Below, piece by piece: positions 23,018 through 32,442 of a stretch of DNA of 64,000 nucleotides. The notes beneath the pieces were generated by a model. That model did not search any database. It saw only the letters and a list, made by a program, of their open reading frames with translations, and was not told the origin of the DNA. Source of the stretch: Effrenium voratum (Eukaryota; Sar; Dinophyceae; Suessiales; Symbiodiniaceae); NCBI GenBank assembly GCA_963377175.1, contig CAUJNA010000176.1:92501-156500 (forward strand). Reading direction: 5' to 3'. Within the stretch, counting starts at the first letter, position 1; every line of letters begins with the position of its first letter. The position numbers and the translations under genes were made by a program.

Positions 23018-23460
23018 CCCAGCGGGACCCCTTGCTCCAGGTCGCGGGGAAACTGGTGGTCGGGGTCCTGAATGTTCAGAGCCACGCTGTGCAAGATGTC
23101 CAGGAAGAAGGGTTGGCCGTCCGCTGGTCGGCTTGCCCCCAGCGCCAGAATCTCCCTGATGTCCTCCAGCAGGTCCTCCGGGAAGGGATGTGACCCATCC
23201 CCCAACGAGAGCGACTCCTGGAGCTTGTCCCCCCACGGCGCAGTGAGGACACAGATCTTGGCCCCCAGCGCTGCTGCTTTGGACAGCGGTCGGGCCCACG
23301 GGGCCAACCGTCCCAATGAGGGCTTTCCTCCACCGTCTCTTAAGGGACGCTGCTTGAAAGCCATCTGGAGGTACATGACCTTGTCGGAGAGATTGGGGTC
23401 GTGAGTGTGATCGGCAGGATGGTAGGCCGATCCGAAATCTCCATGCCCTGGTGCGCCCAT
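23018..23460 (-). CDS. connector domain upstream of RT, element A
   Basis: Continuous frame of about 150 codons between the methyltransferase-like region and RT, read in a third frame. It includes DPNLSDKVMYLQMAFKQRPL and DILHSVALNIQDPDHQFPRD, then QGVPLGV just before the shift into the RT frame. A segment of this kind directly before RT is what I would expect of the N-terminal part of the same polyprotein. The breaks fall near 23455 (C/G run) and 23010 (GGGG). They may be mutations, sequence errors or, less likely, programmed shifts. No enzymatic motif of its own. Confidence 0.65.
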
Positions 23461-24563
23461 GGATCCAGGGGAAAAGTTCCCCCCCCAAGTTCCTCCACCT
23501 CGCCAGTCCTCTGTGTCGATGTCCCAGCCTCTGGAGTATCCGAGGCCGAGACCGGAAGTGAGCCCAAGGTCAGACCTGCCAACGCTTGTTGGCCCGCCTT
23601 CAGCCTCCGGGGCTGGCGCTTGTTGTCCCCCGGCGTGCTGGGAGAAGGTTCCCTTGGACGTTTCGGGGGGGTCGTTGGGTTAGCCTGGGGCGCCATGCCC
23701 CCCGGCCTCAGCGCCTCCAGGACGGGTCCCGCTCGGCAAAGGATGGCCGCTGCTAGACCCTGCATCATCTGCTCCGGGTACCGGCTGAGGTCACTGGAGT
23801 TGAGCTTTTCTCCCCTGGGGTGCGACCCGTGGTTGCAACGCAGGTCATGCCAATGGTGGAGAGGAAGGTCCGTTGACAATGCCGTGGACTTCACAACCAC
23901 CTGGCCCAGGCGGCACTCATCGAACTTGATGAGGGAGTGGTGGAGTGCATTTGCCCATTGAACGTAGGCCCGCGTGACCCAGATCGAAGAGCACCTCGCT
24001 GCGCTCGGGCTCTTGCTGCACTCCATCGGGTCCATCGGGTGCTCCAGGAAAGAGGAGCCAACCTGCGGGACCGTCAGCTGTCCTAGCCCCTTGTAGGCCA
24101 GCGAGGTCAGGTACATCTGACGGAGCATGAGCACGCTGTCATTGTCCGTGTCCTCCATAACCCGGGGCTCCAAGTCCTCTAAGCCCCACAAGGTCTGCTC
24201 TGCTCTGCCCCTCACCGGCGGCGGGCCACCCGGGTTGGGGAACCATTTGAGGATGCTCCACGTCCTGCAGTTGGGGCCACCTCCCACCAATGCGACCTTG
24301 CCCGCCATGGCCATGGAGCACATCGTCGAGTAAGGCTCCTCGCCCAGCATGTCCTGGCCCAGGTCTCCACCCTTTCTCCTGATATCCACCGCCCAAATGT
24401 ACTCCGAGAAGGCCGGGTTGTAGGCATGGAGGTAGGCATCCAGGGCCCCCGCATCATCCTTCCCAGCGTACAGCAGGATGAGGGACGGCTTTGAAGACCC
24501 CGGCCTGGCCTCGGCGTCCACCCCAGTCTGAGCCTCAGTCTTTCCGGGATGTCCTGCATCCAT
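23455..24563 (-). CDS. methyltransferase-like (Rossmann) domain of element A
   Basis: The frame opens at 24563. Residues 28-60 form a strand-helix-strand that starts LILLYAG and ends in an acidic turn WAVDIRR, like a SAM-binding fold. Residues 94-103 read GGGPNCRTWS, resembling motif IV (PC) of C5-cytosine methyltransferases with Cys99 kept and Asn where the second Pro would be. GGPPPVRGR and SSFLEHPMDP follow, then a Lys/Pro/Ser-rich linker (290-350). Retrotransposons of the dinoflagellate genus Symbiodinium are reported to have captured cytosine methyltransferases. Whether this domain belongs to that group or is a degenerate relative cannot be told here. Substrate and activity are unknown. 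The reading leaves this frame near 23455. Confidence 0.6.
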
Positions 24564-24997
24564 GGGAAGGTGGGGCTTGCCCCCCCTAGGGATTCCGTGT
24601 GACCTTTGTCTGATCCCCCCGTCATCTGTCCCCGGGCTTGATGCTTGCCCTGGCGGTTCTTCCCGCCCTTGGAACGCCCCTTGCTGGGCGGATCCTCACC
24701 TCTGGGTCTCTCTGGGGGGTCTTCCCACTGCCTCGGTGGGTGCGGGGGAAAGGGATGCTTCCGCCCTTCTGGAGTGCCCTGGCTGGGACCGCTCCTCTTC
24801 TCGGTGGAGGGGCTTGGCACCCTGGAGAAGTCCCCCCCCATCTGAGGCCGTCCTGGCCTCCCCCGCTCTGTCTGCCTTCCGCTGTGGCTCTGGAGGGGCT
24901 GGCTCTCCCCCTCTGTGTGCACTCTCGCACTGGTGGCCTGTGATCCCAACTGAGACTGGGAAGCCACGGGGCCTATGGCACCCTGGGTGGCCTCCTG
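24564..24997 (-). other. linker between gag-like and pol-like regions of element A
   Basis: A minus-strand frame from 24967 encodes a Pro/Arg/Gly/Lys-rich disordered segment (for example GKNRQGKHQARGQMTGG) that runs toward the methyltransferase-like region and shifts frame near 24550. It probably joins the two parts of one polyprotein or is a short spacer. No motif. Confidence 0.45.
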
Positions 24998-26258
24998 TCA
25001 CTTGGGAAGGTGAGGGCATGCCTGTGGCGCATGCTTCGATGGGGGGGCATCACACACCCACCCATCCTTCCTGACCGGGCAGTTGTGGGAACGGCCGCAC
25101 GATCCCGAACACTTGTTGTGGAGGTGATGATCTCTGCAGTACGCCACCCCTTTGGGATTCTTGAAAGCCCAGTGGTCCGGCCATGGAACTGAGGGGGAGT
25201 TGGGGGACTTCCCCTTGCCGCCCTTGCCCTTCGGCTTGGACCGGGTCGGCCCCGAGGGCCAGGCGCCTTTCCCCCCCTTCTTCGGCTTCTCCCACTGAGT
25301 CTGCCACACCTTAGGTGCCTTGCCCTTGTTCTTCCCCTTCTCCGGCGCCCTGTTGAGGTGCTCATAGACCTCTCGTTGCCAGAAGAGGAAGTCGCCCCTG
25401 ATATTCTTGAGGGCATCGGAGAGGGTGGTGCCCTGGTGCACCATCTCGTGGATCTTCCTCCACGCATTGCGCTCTGCAAACAGCAAGGTGGTGGCCTTCT
25501 GCCAGCGATGTCCTCCCCATAGAACCAGTCATACCAATCGTCCAGCTCCGCCTTGGTGACCTTCAGGTTGCCAAACTGTGGCAGCGCCGCCGTGCACATC
25601 AGGAGCGTCGTCCTAAAAGTTTGGTGCAAACGTTCCAACTGGCGCCGAGATGTGGGGTGGCTCCTCACCTCTTCTTCATCCTCCCTGTCCCAGCCGTCCA
25701 CCGTGATCTTCTTATGGGTGGATGAGGGGCGTTCCCCTTCTTCCGGGAGCGCGCTCACGATGTGTTTTGCCGGGATGTAGCCCAGCTCACCCTTGGCAAT
25801 CAAACGCCACTGCTTCTTGAGGTAGCCATCACTCCCCTGGAACTCCAACCTCGGCTTCGGGGTTCCATGAATGGCCACGTAAGCATCCTCCAGCTGGCGC
25901 CTGTCACACAAGGCCTTTAGGGGCGCCTTTGTCGGGCCCGCCTGGCCCGCCGGGTGATCCTCTTGGTTGCCCCCCCGGACCAAGCTGGCTGCCACCCGCG
26001 CATCGCCGTGAAGGCCGATGTCTGGACATTGAACCCGTTCTCCCCATCCCGGAATCCCAGGTCCCGGGGGCCATTCTCCCTAGCCGCCGCTGGGGTGTCC
26101 CAGCGATCCGCCAGGTCTTCCACCGTCGCTGCGCCCAAAGCTGCCTGGCCTGCCCAGAAGATCTGCTTCCCAACCAGGATGGCCGCCAGTGGCTTGTGCA
26201 GCTTGGCCACGTCCTCCTTGAACTCGTCTGGGACCTCATCCGGGGGTTTGGCCGCCAT
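24998..26258 (-). CDS. gag-like ORF1 of element A with CCCH knuckle
   Basis: ATG at 26258 lies 68 nt downstream of the spliced-leader-like sequence in L. The frame reads MAAKPPDEVPDEFKEDVAKL, then LADRWDTP and GENGFNVQ. It shifts near 25940 to a frame with GSDGYLKKQWRL, SALPEEGERP and FRTTLLMCTAALPQF, and shifts again near 25500 to one starting LLFAERNAWRKIHEM. The C-terminal part is Lys/Gly-rich and then has a knuckle C-x8-C-x3-C-x3-H (Cys at about 25138, His at about 25087), followed by CPVRKDGWVC. Stop at 24998. A basic tail plus zinc knuckle fits RNA packaging by a gag-type protein. No protease motif is seen. About 420 residues if the two breaks are repaired. Confidence 0.7.
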
Positions 26259-26290
26259 GACCCCCGACCTTGGTGTGGGTGGGTGGGTTT

Positions 26291-26409
26291 TTCACAAAGT
26301 TGGGTTCAGAGAACCCAAGATCCAAGCTTGAGCCAAAATGGCCGGGGCCATTATGGTCAAGCATTTCAAACACAGTTCATGTTTCCACATGCGTTTCAAC
26401 ATTAACAAA
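26291..26409 (-). repeat. L terminus of element A (119 bp)
   Basis: By eye identical to 32324-32442. In element orientation it begins 'tttgttaatgttgaaacgc' and contains two hairpins. One is TTGGGTTC-AGA-GAACCCAA at 26300-26318 (8-bp perfect stem). The other is the spliced-leader hairpin at 26327-26361. Confidence 0.95.
26327..26361 (-). promoter_or_regulatory. dinoflagellate spliced-leader-like hairpin in L (element A)
   Basis: The minus strand reads GCCATTTTGGCTCAAG (26342 to 26327), identical to the last 16 bases of the 22-nt dinoflagellate spliced leader and preceded by CC at the expected distance. On the plus strand, separated by a 4-base gap, GCCATTATGGTCAAG (26347-26361) is a near copy facing the other way, so the two can pair. 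Position and orientation fit the 5' end of a trans-spliced element mRNA that was copied back into DNA. Confidence 0.75.
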
Positions 26410-26591
26410 GTGTATGCAAGCTAACCAAACGGCACCACACACGAGCACGCGATAACTCTTTCATCCGAGCAGTGTGTTGGTGCCAGGGACTCATCTTCCC
26501 CTGTCAGATGACCAACGCTGGGTGGGCCCCATGGGCCACCCAACTCACAATTCTCAAAAACTGAAGAACGGGTGTGCAGACTGATAGCGCC
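26410..26591 (-). repeat. R terminus of element B (182 bp)
   Basis: By eye identical to 21110-21291. Its outer edge touches the outer edge of L of element A at 26409/26410 with no intervening base. Confidence 0.95.
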
Positions 26592-26650
26592 ATTTCCGAA
26601 GGACAGTCTGGCACACCCGCCATTTCCGAAGGATGCCAGTCTGTGCTGAG
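26591..26650 (-). repeat. short tandem duplication inside element B 3' region
   Basis: 'gccatttccgaagga' occurs twice (about 26589 and 26619), each followed by a 'cagtctg' version. It lies between the ORF2 stop and R. Confidence 0.6.
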
Positions 26651-26711
26651 GGCCCTGGCCATAACCCCTCTCCGGGCCTCCCATCCCCTTGGTCGCCAGG
26701 GCCGGGGGCAC

Positions 26712-28950
26712 CTACCAAAGGTAGGGCCACCACCTCGGTCTCCGACTGGGTGTCCACCGAGTCATCCGTTTCGGAGCCTGAGTCCGCCGAGGAGTCCGAG
26801 TCCTCCGCGTGGGGACCTCTGCCGGCTCCAGTGCCCAGTCCGCCGGGAAGCCATGCCGCTTGAAACAGCGTTCGCACTTGCCAGAGGCCTCCTGCTCCGT
26901 CATGTAATCCAGAACCGAGAGCTCCTGGACCTTAGAAGCCGCTGGTCGCCAGCCACATCCCACGGCCGTGCCCTCAACATTCAGCAGGTGGATTCTGGAC
27001 TGGCCGGCGTTGCCCGTGCGTTTGACCGCCGCCACCACCCGAACGGGGAGGTCCGGGGTGGCTGGAAACAGGTCTTTGGCCTTCACTGGTGTGTCCCCAG
27101 GTTCGTGTTCCACCACTGACCATGATCGAGCCGATGGTGCGCTTAGTGAGGGTACCGAAGGGGATGCTTCCCCTTCCCTTTCAATATGGTCCTCGCGGCC
27201 CTCCGGACCTGCGTCCGTGATGTCCACTGCTGGTGGCGGGAGCGGGTCCGCCCAGTCCGGGTGATTCAAGTCCTCCCTGCGTTCCCTGCCTGGCCCGAGG
27301 TTCAGGTTGGGGACCTTCTGCGCTACCTGGCCCCAGATCTCCACAACCACGTTGCGCTTCTCCCGCACGTAGACATCTGCCGTGCTCTCCGTGAGCCAGT
27401 TGCCCAGGTACATGCGGCGCTCCCGGCAAAAACCCCATCTGGAAGGCGCAGTCCGGGATGAACACCCGGAACGAGTGCCATGACAGCGGCTTCACCAAAT
27501 TCGGGGTGACCCCCCGGCGGAGAATAGCATCTTTGAGCCATCTCAGAGCCCTTTCCGGTGTGGACGGCCGTGGAAGTCCTTGCTTACCGTCGGGAGCAAG
27601 TAATCCATGTCCTGGAATGCCTCCTCAGATACCAACCGCCTGACCGAGGCCACCCAGGTAGTCCACCAGGAGATTCCCGTGAAGCTGTACTTCGGAGCAA
27701 TCAAGGGGACCGGGTTGCGGTTGATTCGTGCTGTGGAGACTGTCTTTGTCTGCCAGGCCTTCAGTTCCACCGTGTTGCTGGTGTGGATAAGGTCCTTGGG
27801 GTGAACATGCTGAAGGTCATTGAAGCGAGCACTGCACCCCACCTGGAACCGGGCGAACCCCAGGATGAAAGCGTCCAGCACCTCGTGTCTGTTCTTGCCC
27901 GGGGCCTCCTGCGTGCCGGGGCCGGTGGCACCCAGGCGATCGTAGCCGGCCCCCTCCTCCAGAGCCCAAATGACCTCCTTGCTAGGGACCACCGCCTTAC
28001 GCTGTGGCCTGGTGACCGTGTCCGTGAGCGCCTCTTCCAATGAGCTCTTCTTGGACTTGAGGCGGTGGAGCTCGTCTATTTTCAGCAGTCCGAAGGTCTT
28101 GGAAAACCACTTGAGGGTGTTCCACACCTGCCGCAACTTGGACGGGGTGACCTCCTCATCGGCGAGCTGGTTGCATGTCGTTCCTGCCATGGGATGACGG
28201 TGAAGCCTCTCTTGCGGAGACTCTCGTAGACCAGGCAGTGTTGCCTGAGCGTCCGGAACCTGCTATCCCCCAAGAGGTCCAGTGCTTCCTTGCGGAAATC
28301 CTCCCCCAGGATGTCCTGCATGTATGCAATGTGCTCCGCAAAGGGGGCGAAGTGGGCAAGGAGCCGTTCCGCCCATTTCCCGCGCATATGGAGTTCCAGC
28401 GCTCGCTGAGTCGTGGGTTCCATTTCCCTGATCTTCCCGGGCCTCCAGTGCCGCCACTTCAGAAGCTCGGCTGTTGGAGTGGGGGTGGGTCATCTCGCGA
28501 GAACCACCTCAGTTGGTCCTGGCGGTCCAGCTCATTCTCCAGCGGGGAAAAGTTTTCGCTGAGCTTGCCGTCCGCAGCCGCCATGAGGAGGAGCCAGAGG
28601 CTATCCCAAAGGTCGGCCAGGTCCCCCGCAGACAGAGGCTGGGGAAGCCTGCCCGCCGCCGACGCCACCAGGCCGTTGAAGTAGTCCGTTGGTACCACTT
28701 GGTCCGCCTGGTCCACCGGGATGCCCGAGAGTTCCAGGAGCTGAGCGAAACGGAGGGCCGGCTCCCCGCCCAGCTGCCTCCCTTCCTCCGCCGTGCCATG
28801 GCGCAGGCACATCAGGACCAGCAGCTCCCCGTCTGTCTGTCTCGGGGAGATAGACTCATCCGCCAGCGTGTCCCACAGGACCCTTGGGATGCGGTCCCAA
28901 AGACGAGTGTAAGGCGGGCGCAACAGAAATTGTGTAGAGATCCTAGCCAT
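26712..28950 (-). CDS. tyrosine recombinase (ORF2 of element B)
   Basis: ATG at 28950 (MARISTQFLLRPPY). About 745 codons if breaks near 28470, 28170, 27553 and 27445 are ignored. An N-terminal helical region precedes a SAM-like segment (RQHCLVYESLRKRGF, KLRQVWNTLKWF). The catalytic domain has box I SARFNDLQHV (Arg at about 27827), a candidate beta-hairpin Lys in WQTKTVSTAR, the HxxR motif LSWHSFRV (His at about 27477, Arg at about 27468) and nucleophile Tyr in TESTADVYVREKR (about 27371). The C-terminal extension carries VGCGWRP and CERC, a possible zinc cluster. Such enzymes integrate circular DNA copies of DIRS/Ngaro elements. The last two breaks fall in A/G and T runs. All catalytic residues survive, in three frames. 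Confidence 0.8.
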
Positions 28951-29404
28951 GCTGAAAACAAGGATTCGAGCCTCCTATCGAACGGCCGGGACCCAACCGC
29001 GGCAAACTGCACGAATGTTCCAACCCCACAGTATGCCGAATGCAAGTGGGGCAGGCAGGCCACACGCAGCCCAACAGGGCCCAAAAGTCAAACCACCCGG
29101 AAATCCCCAAAAGGAACCACGGAGGGGGAAGACCCACCCAGCGGGGGATTCCCCAAAACCCCAGGGGACCTCAGGGAACCCAGAGTCGGCCGCAGCCACT
29201 TTCTTCAAACAGTGGCCGATACGGCCCGTCCTTGGGGCAGCCAAATTGCGCAGCCTCCGGTTCGAGGCAACCGGCCGTCGTGGCGTGTTGAACAGGGGGG
29301 AAACCAAGGCGAACAAAGAACCCCAAAAAAGGGAAACACCCCAACACCTCCCCCCACCCAAGACGGGGCCAGAGGCACCCAAGTCCCGGTGGGGAGAGAA
29401 CATA
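28951..29404 (-). other. noncoding spacer between ORF1 and ORF2 of element B
   Basis: No minus-strand frame continues through it. Plus-strand frames here are open but antisense to the element and without motif. It could hold the leader of an ORF2 transcript. Confidence 0.5.
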
Positions 29405-32277
29405 CTACGCCACATCCCAAAGGGTAGTGAGACAGCGGCTCTCACCCTTCAAGATCGCCTCCTTTGCCACCGAGTGGATGGCCGCCAGCCCCGACTTCTC
29501 TGGGTTGCTCAGGATGACCGACCACAGGGCAGTGGAGACATCCCCCAGGCCGTTCGAAGAGCTGAAGCGCATGCGCGGGGTGCTCGCATCTCCAAGGACT
29601 AGCCGCTCGTCCCTGGGGGGCTCCGTCGGCTCCACCCGCTTGTAGAACTCCATCCTGTCCCGGATCCACTGATTATATAGCTGCTCCGGGGGCTCGTCCA
29701 TCACCAGCTGCAGGCAGGTGGCCTTGTCCTTGTGCCACCCCGTAATCTGGAGCAGCCGGGTCCCCCCACGGCTCGCCTTCCAGAAGCCCTTGCAGAACCT
29801 GCACATGTAGCCCTCGGTGGTCTTGAACTTCTCCTTGCCCACCACTTCCCATGCGCTGATGCTGGGCAGGACCAGGCCGCACTCCACCGAGGCCCAGAAC
29901 ACGTGCTTGGTTTCCTTCGGGAAGTGCTTGTTGATGTACTTCTTGCCCGCGACCGCCGTGACCGTGGACGTGGTGATCGGGGGGTACCGTCTGGTGCCCT
30001 GGTCCGGCGTGCGGAGCGTGGTGTCCGCTCCCGCAAGAATCTTGGCCTTGGGGTCCGATTCCTTGGCCGCCCCGCCCCCGACACCAGAGGCACCCAAGGG
30101 GGGGGAGCAGCCCAGCTGCCTGATCAGGTCCTGGGAGTAGCCGACGGTCGTACAGGGCCCCCGCCGCCTCCTGCGGGACCGGCTCCACCCAGTCATGGAC
30201 CACGTTGCAACGCCAGTTGACCTTGATCTCCACCATGGAGGACTTACTCAGGCCTGCCACCAGTTTGGTGTACACCGAGTCAAAAGCCCTCAACGATGAC
30301 AGCGGGAGAGTGATGCGCTCGTCACAGACCGCCCTGAAACGCAGGGCCTCCTTGCTGTCGTGGACGGGGGCCACTGGGAGCTCCATCACCGGCAATGGGC
30401 AATTGACGATGAAGTTCTTGGCGGCCAGAAACGTCCCCATCTCCTTAAAGATGTAGCTCCATTCCGCCTTACTGCGCGGCTTGGGGATTCCCAGGCTCTC
30501 CAGGAAGGGGACCGCCTCCTTCCGCATCTGGAGGATGTTCCCCATCCACTTATCCGAAGTCGAGCCCTCCGCATTGCGGCCCCGTCGCTGCGTCTTCACG
30601 ACCAGCGGGAATGTGGTCCAAGCCGAGTAGATGTACTTGAAGGTGAATCGGTGGGCGTACACCCCCGTCAAGCTCGGCAGGTCCCACGTGCGAGTCTGCC
30701 TTGTCCAAAACACGCCATCGCCCTTAGCCCAGAAGATCCCCACCACCTGCTCCGGCGCCGGGCGCTCACCCCAGTTCACCTGCGCTCGGATCTCCAGGGC
30801 CGAGTAGATGATCGGGTCGATGTGGTCCCGCTCACACGTGAGTGGGTGGGTCCTGCGCTCCAGAGCCAGGAGCTCCTCCGGCGAGAGCTTGAATTGCTGG
30901 TCCGCGCCCTTGGGGATCTCGCCGCTGGAGTGCTTCTTCCAGATCCCCCCAAACATCCGTAGCTCCCCTTGGTGCCTCTTCATCGCCCAAAGGAGCAAGG
31001 ACAGCTTACCCTCCTCCGAGTCCAGGTCCTGCGGTGGCATTGGCTGGTCCCCCCCAGGGCCAGTGGCACCCTTGGGGGGGGCCGGTGTCGCCAGTCCAGC
31101 AACGCCTCCTGGTTCCACGGGTTCTGTGCCTCTCTGAGCCTCCGGATGTAGGGGACGTACTTCTCCTTGATGTCCCCCACGTTGGGGATGTCCTCGGGGT
31201 CATCCAGCTCCAGGGGGCAGAACAGCCCCCTCTCCAGAGCCTGCCTGAGATCATCTGGCCATGCCGACACCTCCAAGGGCTGGAGGGTGTGGTTAAGCAT
31301 CCATGCCTGGTTGGTGTCCTGGGTGCGCTTGTTCGCCTCCTGCGCCTCCTGAATGGAGCCCATCGCATCAGGTCCGTTTTCGGAGGGGCTCTCCCCAGGA
31401 TCGTGCCGTCCACCAGGTTGCGGTCTGCCTGTGCCCGGGTACCACCGGGGCCAGCGGCACCCAGGCTTCCCCCATCCCGCTGCTGGATCCAGGTCGGCTT
31501 GCCCTCCACAATGAGCAGGTTGTACGTAACGCCGTCCGCCTCGTAGGTAGCAGAGGGTGCCTGGAAGGGGACAAACTCCTTGCCCGGGCAGACCCAGCAT
31601 TGATTGGCTGCCTCCGGCCACCCCGTGCCGCATGCCTTACACATGAATTTGTAGTCCGAGTGGCCGGCATGCCTTATTCCGCTGGAACTGTGAGGCCCAG
31701 ACCTCCTCCTGCCGGATCTGGATCTTCATCGGAACGTAGGCCTCCAGGATGCGAACCACCAAGTCCTCCGTGAGATTCTTACCGACAAACTTGTGGAACA
31801 GGGAGACCGCCTCCTCCACCGCGACGTCCCTCAGCAACGTGGCCGCCGATGCCGGGAGGACCGGGAAGAGGTCTGGGAGGTCCACTAGCTTGAAATAGCC
31901 AGGACGGCCATCCACCGGCACCAGGGAGACCGGAAGCCCTTCAGCCTCTTCGTTGGTGGAGTAGTCCGCTCCGTGGTGACCTCCTCGCCCATCTCCTTGT
32001 CCTCGTCCTCGGCGGGGCCAGGGGCACCCAGACCGGGAGTCGGTGTGGAGAAGGCCACACGGAGCCGCTCCAGTGCACTGGAGAGGTCGTTCATCACATC
32101 GGTGGCCGATGCCGACGGGGGCGCCTCGGGCTCGTCCAACACCAGGCCGGCCGCCACAGCCGCCTCGCGTGTGCGGACTTCCTGGGCCTCCTGGCTGGCC
32201 ATTTCCACCTCCTCCGCGGTGAGTGCCTGGTCCTCAATCAACTCGAAGGAAGTTGCCGAAGTCGCCGAGGAGGCCAT
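29405..32277 (-). CDS. ORF1 of element B, unknown protein with Cys clusters
   Basis: ATG at 32277 lies 82 nt downstream of the spliced-leader-like sequence. About 955 codons with breaks near 31925, 31650, 31370, 31100 and 30150. The N-terminus is acidic and Ala/Glu-rich (MASSATSATSFELIEDQALT). A zinc-ribbon-like cluster CKACGTGWPEAANQCWVC (C-x2-C-x10-C-x2-C) lies near 31640. The middle has LTGVYAHRFTFKYIYSAWTT and WSYIFKEMGTFLAAKNFIVN. A second Cys pair, GYMCRFCKGFWK, lies near 29810. It occupies the gag position but shows no similarity by eye to element A ORF1. Function unknown. No polymerase, helicase or protease motif was found. Confidence 0.6.
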
Positions 32278-32323
32278 TGCTGGTTCGGGGTTGGTTCGGA
32301 AGTGATTCCCCTCATTTTTTTTC

Positions 32324-32442
32324 TTCACAAAGTTGGGTTCAGAGAACCCAAGATCCAAGCTTGAGCCAAAATGGCCGGGGCCATTATGGTCAAGCATTTC
32401 AAACACAGTTCATGTTTCCACATGCGTTTCAACATTAACAAA
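32324..32442 (-). repeat. L terminus of element B (119 bp)
   Basis: By eye identical to 26291-26409, including the 8-bp hairpin (32333-32351). The outer flank is 'aaagctgtccttag'. This and the left flank of element A show no shared target duplication. Confidence 0.95.
32360..32394 (-). promoter_or_regulatory. spliced-leader-like hairpin in L (element B)
   Basis: Same as at 26327: GCCATTTTGGCTCAAG on the minus strand (32375 to 32360) and the facing near copy at 32380-32394. The next in-frame ATG is at 32277. Confidence 0.75.

Larger units (their letters stand above)
21110..26409 (-). mobile_element. element A: RT-RNase H retroelement with methyltransferase-like domain
   Basis: 5300 bp on the minus strand. 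Its 5' end is the 119-bp L repeat at 26409 and its 3' end is the 182-bp R repeat finishing at 21110. Order 5' to 3': gag-like ORF with CCCH knuckle, methyltransferase-like domain, connecting domain, reverse transcriptase, RNase H. No tyrosine recombinase, DDE integrase or endonuclease is visible. It adjoins element B with no spacer. The RNase H layout and the termini suggest a DIRS/Ngaro-related (YR-type) retroelement rather than an LTR element. No target-site duplication is seen around the pair, as expected of YR elements. Several frame breaks make this copy a likely pseudo-element, unless they are sequence errors. Confidence 0.85.
26410..32442 (-). mobile_element. element B: tyrosine-recombinase element sharing A's termini
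   Basis: 6033 bp on the minus strand, with the L repeat at 32442 and the R repeat ending at 26410, directly against the start of element A. It carries ORF1 (no recognised domain, Cys clusters) and ORF2 (tyrosine recombinase), separated by about 450 bp of noncoding DNA. No reverse transcriptase, RNase H or methyltransferase-like region is present, so B would need polymerase from another element such as A. Coding regions have multiple frame breaks. Confidence 0.8.

Noticed and set aside
21434..31773. Large plus-strand frames (up to 317 codons) over the retroelements
   Set aside because: They are antisense to conserved RT, recombinase and gag-like coding in GC-rich DNA and have no motifs.
21110..32442. 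LTR retrotransposon
   Set aside because: No long terminal repeats with TG...CA ends, no DDE integrase and no target duplication. The recombinase is of the tyrosine type.
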